Shown: one piece after another, positions 1 to 5,923 of the stretch
How the letters are laid out: every line of letters begins with the position of its first letter
Position numbering within the stretch: position 1 is the stretch's first letter
DNA from: Candidatus Pacearchaeota archaeon
Lineage (GTDB): Archaea > Nanobdellota > Nanobdellia > Pacearchaeales > GW2011-AR1
Assembly: GCA_002688875.1 (NCBI GenBank)
Contig: NZDU01000060.1
Location: 1-7,677 of the forward strand
DNA length: 7,677 nucleotides
Direction: 5' to 3'
Program-made: the position numbers and the translations under genes
Notes under the pieces: model-generated
The model's database searches: none
The model's input: the letters and a program-made list of their open reading frames with translations, nothing else
What the model was told of the DNA's origin: nothing

Positions 1-1
1 A

Positions 2-214
2 ATGGATAAATTATCAGGACTAATTTTAGATTCATCTGACTCTGACGATCCCGTTGAGGCTAATAAAGAGTTGGATGAATTAGTAGAAGATTTAATTTTG
101 ATTTTGAAGATTAAAGGGCAATCTCAACCTTATGCTTTTAGTTTGATGTCAGATAAATATCTTAGAAATTTGATTTTAGCTAATATTTCAGGCGAACATG
201 AGAGGCCAGAATAA
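2..214 (+). CDS. Small acidic protein of unknown function, possibly 5'-truncated
   Basis: I do not recognise this protein. It is at most 70 residues from the first ATG, and because only one base precedes that ATG the real start may lie upstream of the window. The N-terminal half is rich in Asp and Glu (an SDSDD patch near residue 12, then a Glu/Asp/Leu-rich amphipathic stretch at about 20-38). The C-terminal half is more mixed and probably helical. There is no signal peptide, cysteine cluster or membrane segment. Its TAA stop shares one base with the ATG of the basic HNH-type gene downstream (TAATG), which suggests coupled translation. An acidic protein beside a very basic one could be a partner, but that is a guess. 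Small orphan proteins of this kind are typical of phage genomes. Confidence 0.6.
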   Translation: MDKLSGLILDSSDSDDPVEANKELDELVEDLILILKIKGQSQPYAFSLMSDKYLRNLILANISGEHERPE

Positions 215-492
215 TGGCTACTAAAAAGAAGAGCCGACCAAAACTACATGGTAAAAAGGGCGGAAAACAATTTGGCAGTTCTAATGGCCGCTGGAAAGGG
301 GGCCGAAGCAAAACTTATCGTAGAAGAATTACGAAAGCTAAAAGTGGTGATGTAGTACACCATAAAGACAAAACTAAAACCAACAACAAACCTAGTAATC
401 TGGTGAAAGTATCTAAGGCAAAGCATAATAAGCTGCACCCAGAGAAAGGTGGTAACCATTCCAAACCTAAAAAGAAAAAAACTAGACGTTAG
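214..492 (+). CDS. Small, highly basic HNH-type endonuclease
   Basis: This 92-residue protein looks like a minimal free-standing HNH nuclease of the phage/homing-endonuclease type. After a basic Gly-rich leader it has an NGRWKGG motif (residues 24-30) and a YRRR segment (35-38), both frequent in phage HNH proteins. The core follows: GDVVHHKD (45-52), a TNNKPSNL segment (56-63) and KHNKLH (70-75). H50 is the likely general base, N62 the central Asn and H71/H75 the second metal-side histidines. About 36% of residues are Lys or Arg, fitting DNA binding. The usual Gly after HHxD is Lys53. There are no zinc-ribbon cysteines. The start is supported by AGAGG at 201-205, eight bases before ATG 214. 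The Lys-rich tail overlaps the start of the glycosyltransferase gene. Such genes are often mobile and inserted between unrelated genes, but nuclease activity is inferred from the motif only. Confidence 0.82.
   Translation: MATKKKSRPKLHGKKGGKQFGSSNGRWKGGRSKTYRRRITKAKSGDVVHHKDKTKTNNKPSNLVKVSKAKHNKLHPEKGGNHSKPKKKKTRR
447..452 (+). promoter_or_regulatory. Shine-Dalgarno-like AGGTGG inside the HNH gene
   Basis: AGGTGG lies within the HNH coding region and overlaps the GTG (449) that gives the longest glycosyltransferase frame. It sits five bases before an in-frame ATT codon at 458. If functional, it would favour a rare ATT start over GTG 449, whose own upstream sequence (AGAGAAAG) is a weak and too-close site. 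The match could equally be a by-product of the HNH codons. Confidence 0.3.
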
Positions 493-1279
493 CGTATTAT
501 TAACCTCGGTTGATTTTTACGATATATTAGAACTAACTCTCCCCCATAATAAGGAGATATTTAAGCATTTCCTTGTTATTACTTCTACTCAAGACGGCAA
601 TACCCAAGCAGTTTGTAAAAATCTAAATGTAGATTGTATAGCTACAGATGCTTTTGGAGAGCGTTTTAATAAGGGGGCGGCAATCAATGAGGGATTAAAT
701 CAATTACAAGATGCAGCAGATTGGGTATTAATAACTGATGCAGATATATTTTGGCCCCCCTTTCTTGAAAAACAATTACTTTCCCTGAATTATGATTACT
801 TATATGGGTTTTACCGTAGAGTTTTAATGAAAAAAGATTTAGGGATGTCGGTATGGAAATTTAATGATATACCTGATTTTATGGAAGATATTAATACTTT
901 ATATTTAGGGGGGGATTATAAGTATATGGCTACTCAAGAGGATATAGAAATACAGAGTCCTTTTAATGGTAGAGAAGTTATGAGGACTCCTAATATATAT
1001 AAAATTGTAGAAGAGCCAGAAGCATTTAAGGCTATGGGTTGGAATTCAGATGTTGAAAGTACTATAGAGAATCCCCTGCCTTTAGGTTATGGACAATTAT
1101 ATAATATTAAGCAATATCCTAATAGGCGTTATCCCGACGTCTTCGATACAGCCGCTGGTTGTGATTCTTATTTTTCAAGTCAATGGATTCTGGAACAAAG
1201 ACAATTTATTAAAGGTTTTACCACTTTACACTTAGGTCCCCGAATGGTTCATTGGAGTGGTAGGAAGCAGGGAATATAA
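449..1279 (+). CDS. GT-A fold glycosyltransferase (GT2-like), start uncertain
   Basis: Predicted inverting-type GT-A glycosyltransferase of up to 276 residues, cytosolic, with no membrane segment. The family-like part begins at about residue 12 with VSVLLTSVDFYD (14-25), the first strand of the nucleotide-binding fold. It continues through an FNKGAAINEG stretch (73-82) to the metal-binding DAD motif (D97, D99) in VLITDADIFWP. The C-terminus carries an HLGP segment (H261) and VHWSGRK, where a His and Trp commonly complete the active site in GT-A enzymes. Donor and acceptor cannot be read from the sequence. The GTG start at 449 gives a basic leader encoded in DNA that is also the Lys-rich tail of the HNH gene (44 bases of overlap). 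There is no ATG near the true domain start, so GTG 449, ATT 458 or a frameshift from the HNH frame are all possible. The TAA overlaps the ATG of the radical SAM gene. Confidence 0.82.
   Translation: MVTIPNLKRKKLDVSVLLTSVDFYDILELTLPHNKEIFKHFLVITSTQDGNTQAVCKNLNVDCIATDAFGERFNKGAAINEGLNQLQDAADWVLITDADIFWPPFLEKQLLSLNYDYLYGFYRRVLMKKDLGMSVWKFNDIPDFMEDINTLYLGGDYKYMATQEDIEIQSPFNGREVMRTPNIYKIVEEPEAFKAMGWNSDVESTIENPLPLGYGQLYNIKQYPNRRYPDVFDTAAGCDSYFSSQWILEQRQFIKGFTTLHLGPRMVHWSGRKQGI
475..481 (+). repeat. Run of seven A at the HNH/glycosyltransferase overlap
   Basis: A homopolymer of seven A lies just before the HNH stop codon (TAG 490-492). A one-base loss here, or a +1 ribosomal shift, would join the HNH frame to the glycosyltransferase frame at its first conserved residues. 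It could therefore be a sequencing or assembly indel, a slippage site or chance. A -1 shift would meet a TAG at 483-485 at once. Confidence 0.5.
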
Positions 1280-2226
1280 TGCCGGTACCAACAACTAACG
1301 AATTAAGAGTAGAAACATCAACTTGTTGTAATGCGGCTTGTGTTTTTTGTCCTTGGCCAACTGATGATTTTACCAGACCAAAACGTATTATGTCTTTATC
1401 TACTTATAAATTTTATTTAGATAAGGCTATAAAGGAATTAGGGGATAAGCTTATTCATACTTCTTTTTCTGGGTTTGGAGAAATATTTACTGATAAGACG
1501 ATTATAGAAAAAATAGAATATGCTTGTTCCAAAGGATTAAAGGTTCATATTCTTTCTAATGGATCTTTAATTACCGAGGAGCATATAGATGCTATGTTTA
1601 AAGCCGGTATAGCTGATATAAGATTTAGTCTGCACACAAATGATTCAGATAGTTATGCTAAAGTAATGAATTTTGGGAATGAAAAATTTAATTTTAAAAA
1701 GACTAAGTCAACTATAGATTATGCTATTGATACTAAGCCCGAGGATATTGAGGTAATTATTACAGCAGATATAGTAGAAGAAAATAAGGCGGATGTAGAT
1801 GGGCTGATTAAAGAATTTGAAGATCGATGTGTTTTAGAAATTTGGTATCCTCATAATTGGGTATATGGGAAAAAGTATAGAGATGTTAATGATCCTCAGC
1901 GTTGGGAAAGATTTACTTGTGGCAGACCTGCTAGTGGTCCTATTCAATTACAGATAGAAGGCGACGTTATTATGTGTTGTTTTGATTTTGATAATAAAAT
2001 GGTATTAGGTAATTTTAAAGACCAAACCTTTGAAGAAATCTATAATGGCCCAATCTTTAACAACATCTATAAGCACCATGATAATGGTACTTGTGGTGAA
2101 TCTGATTTGATTTGTAATGGCTGTGACCAATTACTTGATAAATCGGAGGTGGTCATTTATAATAATAGAGTAGATAAAGAGTTAAGGACTCAATTTACTA
2201 GTACAGCCGTAGAGGATTTTACATAA
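1279..2226 (+). CDS. Radical SAM protein with SPASM-like C-terminal domain
   Basis: A 315-residue radical SAM enzyme. The CxxxCxxC cluster that binds the catalytic [4Fe-4S] is C17-C21-C24 (CNAACVFC). FSGFGEIF in the following region resembles the GGE-type SAM-binding motif, and the strand HILSNGS fits the partial TIM barrel. The C-terminal third has C214, C233/C234, C272, C279 and C282, with the LGNFKDQTFEEIYNG signature typical of SPASM/twitch domains, which bind auxiliary Fe-S clusters. SPASM proteins modify peptides or, in some cases, sugars (dehydration or epimerisation in aminoglycoside pathways). The substrate here is unknown, but placement among glycosyltransferases suggests a sugar or a glycosylated peptide. 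The start is firm: AGGGA at 1269-1273 lies five bases before the ATG, which overlaps the previous stop as TAATG. No short precursor peptide gene of the RiPP type is adjacent. Confidence 0.92.
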   Translation: MPVPTTNELRVETSTCCNAACVFCPWPTDDFTRPKRIMSLSTYKFYLDKAIKELGDKLIHTSFSGFGEIFTDKTIIEKIEYACSKGLKVHILSNGSLITEEHIDAMFKAGIADIRFSLHTNDSDSYAKVMNFGNEKFNFKKTKSTIDYAIDTKPEDIEVIITADIVEENKADVDGLIKEFEDRCVLEIWYPHNWVYGKKYRDVNDPQRWERFTCGRPASGPIQLQIEGDVIMCCFDFDNKMVLGNFKDQTFEEIYNGPIFNNIYKHHDNGTCGESDLICNGCDQLLDKSEVVIYNNRVDKELRTQFTSTAVEDFT

Positions 2227-2241
2227 AAAAGGAGTTAGAAG

Positions 2242-2922
2242 ATGGACAAACAACAAAAATACAAAAACAAAATAATAGGAATGAAAGGGTTTGATAGGCA
2301 TACTAACTATAACCCCATTATATTAGATGGAGAGGTTTATAAAGATTCTATAAGAAGGGTTTATAAGGACCAAGGTAAACGTCTAGATTATATTGATTAT
2401 AAAAATAAGAGGGTTGTAGATATAGGCTGTTATAATGGATTTTTTGCCATTGAAGCTATGAATAGAGGGGCCAAGTCTTATTTAGGTATAGACTCTAATA
2501 GTCAGTCGGATGGTATAGAACCTGGAATACTATCTGTTGCTAGAGTAGTGGCAGCGAGTAATAATTTAAAGAACGTTTCTTTTAAAAAGGGTTGGTGTAA
2601 AGATTTACGTAAATTAGTAAAATTGAAGGATTTTGATATAGTAACTGTATTATCTATTTCTGATGCTAATTGGTTGTTTAATGATCTAAAAAAGGGTCTG
2701 GTGAGCCGAGATTGGTATAATTTCGTTAAAGAAAAAATAGTTTATATAGAACCTACTAATCATGGAAGGGCAACTGCTAATGGGTCAGAGCCTCCTTATA
2801 CTAAAGCACAATTAAAATCACAATTTAAAAAAGCAGTTAAAAAGAATCCGGATATTAATATAGAGTTTTTAGCTTTTACTGATTATGAGAATAGAATTTT
2901 ACTTAAACTAACTACTAATTGA
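2242..2922 (+). CDS. Class I SAM-dependent methyltransferase
   Basis: A 226-residue Rossmann-fold methyltransferase. Motif I is VVDIGCYNGFF (residues 58-68, with D60, G62 and G66 contacting SAM), and the acidic residue ending strand 2 is D84 in YLGIDSNS. A DFDIVTVLSI strand further on fits motif IV. The region before motif I, with a lid-like N-terminus, and the DIGCxNGF form recall the CmoB/DUF1698-like group, but the protein is shorter than CmoB and nothing indicates a tRNA substrate. Among glycosyltransferase genes the likeliest job is O- or N-methylation of a sugar or of the acceptor; this is inferred from context. It is translated from a good ribosome binding site (AAGGAG at 2229-2234, seven bases before the ATG). 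The 15-base gap before it is the widest in the window. Confidence 0.88.
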   Translation: MDKQQKYKNKIIGMKGFDRHTNYNPIILDGEVYKDSIRRVYKDQGKRLDYIDYKNKRVVDIGCYNGFFAIEAMNRGAKSYLGIDSNSQSDGIEPGILSVARVVAASNNLKNVSFKKGWCKDLRKLVKLKDFDIVTVLSISDANWLFNDLKKGLVSRDWYNFVKEKIVYIEPTNHGRATANGSEPPYTKAQLKSQFKKAVKKNPDINIEFLAFTDYENRILLKLTTN

Positions 2923-2925
2923 GGA
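2921..2925 (+). promoter_or_regulatory. Ribosome binding site GAGGA deciding the next start
   Basis: GAGGA overlaps the TGA stop of the methyltransferase gene and lies five bases before ATG 2931, good spacing for initiation there. ATG 2928 is only two bases away and TTG 2919 would lie upstream of the site, so both are less likely starts. Confidence 0.6.
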
Positions 2926-2930
2926 ATATG

Positions 2931-3767
2931 ATGGAAGAGAAAAACTTACTTTATGTTGTTACAAAAATCCAAAAAGAGGAAAACATTCCGATAGAAGGCA
3001 GATTTTTCGAAGAGAGAATCTGGGAATTTTTGATAAGTCTGAGGTATCTAGCAAACTATCAAGGAGAGGTGGTGGCTTTTGATTATGGTAGTGATCCTCA
3101 GATTCTAGAAAAAATGGGAGACTTTGGAGTGAAGGTTATTCCATTACCGATTGATAAAGAATGGGGGGTTCCTGTTGAACGGAATTTAACCAACCGACGA
3201 AATATAGATGTTATTCCTTTGCTTGAGCAGCATTATAAAGATTATAAATTTCTTACCTATGATTTTGATTGCTGGTTTCAGGAACCTATAGATGAATTTT
3301 GGACTGAGTTAGATGATATAGAAGGTTGTTATTATTCTGTAGAAAAGGGTAGAGCTTGTAGATATAGAGGTCCAGAATCGACACTTCAGGAATATAAAGA
3401 TATACAAGGGCGACTGGGCGGTTTTGTTTGGGGAGGCATGCAATCGGGTAAATTTAAACCACATCTTGATAGATTAAGACTTATGACTGATTTATTTCTT
3501 GAGGGAGGTTGGGATCTATATAATTGGGGGGCTGATCAGGCTCTAATAACTTATACTGTTGATTTTGAGAAGGATAGGTTGGATGCTTGGAGATGGGGGT
3601 TTGAATGGTATTGTATTGAACTTAAAGGTAAAAAGGTAGTTAGTAAAATGCCCTGGTATGATGGCCCAATAGCCGTGATTCACCAAAATGCTACTTTGAA
3701 TAGAGGGAAGAGTGAATTTTGTAGATTTAAGAATTTACATAAAGGTCTATGGAAAAAATATAAATGA
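2931..3767 (+). CDS. GT-A type glycosyltransferase with DFD and GADQ motifs
   Basis: Predicted nucleotide-sugar glycosyltransferase of 278 residues. It opens with a hydrophobic strand (NLLYVVTK), as in Rossmann-like GT-A folds. The metal-binding DXD is D111-F112-D113 in LTYDFDCWFQEP. Further on come GGFVWGGMQSG, a GADQ motif (D202, Q203 in YNWGADQALI) that resembles the GxDQ signature of GT8-like and related retaining enzymes, and H251 in VIHQNA, placed like their late metal-binding His. I cannot assign a CAZy family with confidence. There is no signal peptide or membrane segment. ATG 2931 is preferred because GAGGA at 2921-2925 is well spaced; a TTG at 2919 or ATG at 2928 would add a few residues. 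Its TGA overlaps the ATG of the GT32 gene (ATGA), indicating coupled translation. Confidence 0.75.
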   Translation: MEEKNLLYVVTKIQKEENIPIEGRFFEERIWEFLISLRYLANYQGEVVAFDYGSDPQILEKMGDFGVKVIPLPIDKEWGVPVERNLTNRRNIDVIPLLEQHYKDYKFLTYDFDCWFQEPIDEFWTELDDIEGCYYSVEKGRACRYRGPESTLQEYKDIQGRLGGFVWGGMQSGKFKPHLDRLRLMTDLFLEGGWDLYNWGADQALITYTVDFEKDRLDAWRWGFEWYCIELKGKKVVSKMPWYDGPIAVIHQNATLNRGKSEFCRFKNLHKGLWKKYK

Positions 3768-4459
3768 GTATACCAAAGATAATTATTCAAAGTTGGAAAA
3801 CTAAGGATATAGATAAAGAGTTTAGAAGTATTAGAGGACATAAAGTAAACCTTAGTCATTGGACCAAAGAACTTCGTGATAATAATCCTGATTTTGAATA
3901 TAAGTTTTTTGATGATGGAGAGGTTGTAGAGTTTATAAAAACTAATTATCCAGAATATTTAGATCTTTTTAATGAACTTGGACATGGAATGAATTGGGAC
4001 TTTTTTCGTTACCTTGCTATTTATAAATATGGGGGCTTCTATTTTGATATTGATATGGAAATTAACTGTTCTTTGAGTTCTTTAACTGAAGGGCATACTG
4101 CAATATTTCCAAAGGAATGGGAAGATAGTGGCCTTTCTATACTTAAAGAACAAAATTTACTTTTCCTTGTGGGACAATATGCTTTTGCTGCTACGCCTAA
4201 ACATCCCTTCATAAAACAAATTATTGATAATATTATAGATCCAGTTTTTGAGGCTGATACTTGGCGGGACTTTGAAGCGCAATGTGGTAGGGGCACTAAA
4301 AACTTTTTTAGAACAGCGGCTGTTTTAGTTTCACAAAGTTACATTACTTATCTTAAATCTGCAAACCCAGAGATTACTATACTAGAGCCAACTCCACAAT
4401 TTGATTCACAACAATTTGGTAATTATGGTGCTCATTGGGCTATAGGCTCATGGAAATAG
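3764..4459 (+). CDS. GT32-family glycosyltransferase (DXD sugar-binding region)
   Basis: A 231-residue enzyme of the GT32 type (Gly_transf_sug, the family of yeast Och1 and many bacterial capsule glycosyltransferases). It begins with IPKIIIQSW (residues 3-11), the family's opening strand. NWDFFRYLAIYKYGGFYFDIDM (77-98 overall) then contains the Arg, the GG turn and the DXD D95-I96-D97 that holds metal and nucleotide sugar. It closes with GAHWAIGSW (222-230), the C-terminal His/Trp element. The opening motif in most relatives is IPKIIHQ; here the His is replaced by Ile8, although the rest of the site is intact. The family commonly transfers mannose, glucose, galactose or N-acetylhexosamine with retention, but donor and acceptor here are unknown. 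There is no membrane anchor, unlike eukaryotic members. It starts at the ATGA overlap, with no strong ribosome binding site. Confidence 0.92.
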   Translation: MSIPKIIIQSWKTKDIDKEFRSIRGHKVNLSHWTKELRDNNPDFEYKFFDDGEVVEFIKTNYPEYLDLFNELGHGMNWDFFRYLAIYKYGGFYFDIDMEINCSLSSLTEGHTAIFPKEWEDSGLSILKEQNLLFLVGQYAFAATPKHPFIKQIIDNIIDPVFEADTWRDFEAQCGRGTKNFFRTAAVLVSQSYITYLKSANPEITILEPTPQFDSQQFGNYGAHWAIGSWK

Positions 4460-5199
4460 TATCTATAATTACACCATCAAATGTATATGATATTAATAAA
4501 ATGGAATATTTATTATCATCCAGCCGTACATTAGATATTAATATAGAGGTTATTGGAGTTGGTAAAGAATGGAAAGGGTTTTTTTCAAAATTAGAATGGA
4601 TAACGGATTATTGTAATACCACACCAGATGTAGAGAATAGAATCATTATAATGACCGATGCTTATGATACCTTCTATTTACAGGAAATGTCTATTATTGT
4701 AAATAAATTTAAGCAAATGGGGTATAGAATATTGTATTCTTCAGAAAAAAAATATGAACATCAATTAGGAGGTGACCTTGACTTTTACGATTCAATGGGT
4801 ATATCAAATTATAAATATTTAAATACAGGGGCATTTATAGGATATGCCAATGATTTGAAAAGATTTTTTAATGGGGTTATGGATATGGTGAAAACTGAGG
4901 GTTGGGACACTAGTCTGAAGGCTGTAGATCAAACGGCTGTTTCTCATTATATAGCAGTAGATGGTTCTAGTTATGATATTGGGCTTGATTATAATTGTGA
5001 GATATTTTATACATCATCTAAGGACCAAGGTGATATAGATAATTATGTTGAATTTCATCCAGGAGTGGAAATGGCTATACGGAAGAATAGGAAACTTTTT
5101 GTAAAAGAAACAGAATCCTATCCTTGTGTAGTTCATGTACCTTGGAAAGGTAGATATAAGAAAGTATTGGAGTATTTGTTTAATAAATGGAATACCTAG
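4450..5199 (+). CDS. PLOD/collagen-galactosyltransferase-like glycosyltransferase
   Basis: A 249-residue protein resembling the glycosyltransferase domain of procollagen lysyl hydroxylase (LH3/PLOD) and collagen galactosyltransferases. In order it shows KEWKGFFSKLEW; the metal-binding DxxD in IIMTDAYDTFY (D70, D73); a strand ending YSSEK; LNTGAFIGYA (124-133), close to the family's LNSGGFIGYA; a DQ pair (D160, Q161); and LDYNCEIFYT (179-188), matching the family's LDxxCxIF. A final VVHVPWKG is placed like the terminal HGNG-type segment. It lacks the Fe(II)/2-oxoglutarate hydroxylase domain, so it would be a stand-alone transferase. In animals and mimivirus such enzymes glycosylate hydroxylysine; the acceptor here is unknown. 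I chose ATG 4450, which gives a normal hydrophobic start (MEIVSIITPSN), over the upstream TTG 4435. It overlaps the GT32 gene by 10 bases. Confidence 0.85.
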   Translation: MEIVSIITPSNVYDINKMEYLLSSSRTLDINIEVIGVGKEWKGFFSKLEWITDYCNTTPDVENRIIIMTDAYDTFYLQEMSIIVNKFKQMGYRILYSSEKKYEHQLGGDLDFYDSMGISNYKYLNTGAFIGYANDLKRFFNGVMDMVKTEGWDTSLKAVDQTAVSHYIAVDGSSYDIGLDYNCEIFYTSSKDQGDIDNYVEFHPGVEMAIRKNRKLFVKETESYPCVVHVPWKGRYKKVLEYLFNKWNT

Positions 5200-5921
5200 T
5201 TACTCTATCAACTATTCCTGTCAGATTTGATGATAGTATCTATTTAACTATTGATAGTTTTTTAGAGCAAAGCTTTAAAGCGTCAAGGATTGTTGTAAAC
5301 ATACCAAAGAAATATTCTTATAGATTTGATGGTGAAATACCGGAGTCTAGAATAAATGATTTTAAAAGTAAGTATGCAGATACAAATGTAGTAGTCAATT
5401 TAATTGATACAGATTTTGGTCCAGGCTCTGGATTACTGGGTTTGTTTAGTATGTGGGACTCTATTCACGAAGATTATATAATATTAGTTGATGATGATCA
5501 CATTTATAAGCCTGATATGATAAAGGGCTTTAATAAGGCGGTTGTAGAAAAAGGAATACAGGCGGGGGGTTATTGTGTGTCAAATCTGTACGGTGTTTTC
5601 CCACATGTTCAAAGCTCAGATGGGACTTTAATACGTAAAGACTTATTAAATAATTTTATGGCATATTACAATGCAATTAAGGAAGAGGAATATTTTCAAT
5701 ATGAAGATGATTATTGTGTCTCAAATTACCTCAATTTAAAAAAGATAGAAATACATCATTTAAAAATAGATGGGATTATTTATGAATCAGGCCCTCATGC
5801 TATGACTCCTGGTATTGCTCTTTGTAAGTTAGACGGAGAGGAGAGGAGATCTGAAATCCGTCTAAAACAGCGTAGCTTCTTTGGTCAAAAAAAGGAAGAA
5901 TTAGAAAGGATAGTAAACTAA
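5187..5921 (+). CDS. GT2-like glycosyltransferase
   Basis: A 244-residue putative GT-A glycosyltransferase. It begins with VTLSTIPVRFD and a segment (YLTIDSFLEQSFKASRIVV) laid out like the first strand and helix of GT2-type enzymes (I-x-S-x-L-x-Q-x-F). FGPGSGLLGLF follows at about 77-87, then the metal-binding D102-D103-D104 in ILVDDDHIYKPDM. Later, YEDDYCVSNYL (E173-D174-D175) is placed like the ED pair that supplies the catalytic base in inverting GT2 enzymes. No membrane helix is visible. Donor and acceptor are unknown. It overlaps the preceding gene by 13 bases. Its only nearby ribosome binding site candidate (GGAG at 5169-5172) is distant, so expression probably depends on translation of the upstream gene. 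ATG 5187 is the natural start because the first strand begins at once. Confidence 0.78.
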   Translation: MEYLVTLSTIPVRFDDSIYLTIDSFLEQSFKASRIVVNIPKKYSYRFDGEIPESRINDFKSKYADTNVVVNLIDTDFGPGSGLLGLFSMWDSIHEDYIILVDDDHIYKPDMIKGFNKAVVEKGIQAGGYCVSNLYGVFPHVQSSDGTLIRKDLLNNFMAYYNAIKEEEYFQYEDDYCVSNYLNLKKIEIHHLKIDGIIYESGPHAMTPGIALCKLDGEERRSEIRLKQRSFFGQKKEELERIVN

Positions 5922-5923
5922 TT

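Noticed and set aside
244..459. Antisense open frame within the HNH gene
   Set aside because: It is the reverse strand of a Lys/Arg-rich coding region, has no recognisable motif or ribosome binding site, and the + strand product has clear HNH residues.
475..485. Programmed -1 frameshift at the A-rich slippery stretch ending the HNH gene
   Set aside because: A -1 shift meets TAG at 483-485 immediately. Only a +1 shift or one-base deletion would reach the glycosyltransferase frame, so that option was kept instead.
1279..2226. RiPP maturation system (radical SAM plus small peptide gene)
   Set aside because: The nearby small proteins are an acidic orphan and an HNH nuclease, with no leader/core-like peptide, protease or transporter, so a RiPP reading lacks support in this window.
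2227..2241. Promoter or terminator in the widest gap
   Set aside because: The gap is only 15 bases and is filled by a Shine-Dalgarno sequence; no hairpin with a T-run and no -10/-35 pair can be supported.
2919..2930. TTG 2919 or ATG 2928 as the start of the DFD/GADQ glycosyltransferase
   Set aside because: The GAGGA at 2921-2925 would lie inside the coding sequence or only two bases before the start; ATG 2931 has proper spacing and a normal N-terminus.
4039..4296. Antisense open frame within the GT32 gene
   Set aside because: It lies wholly inside a confident GT32 coding region, shows no family motif, and its orientation opposes every other gene.
4435..4449. TTG 4435 as the start of the PLOD-like glycosyltransferase
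   Set aside because: ATG 4450 directly precedes the first hydrophobic strand; the extra five residues overlap the GT32 C-terminus and have no ribosome binding site support.
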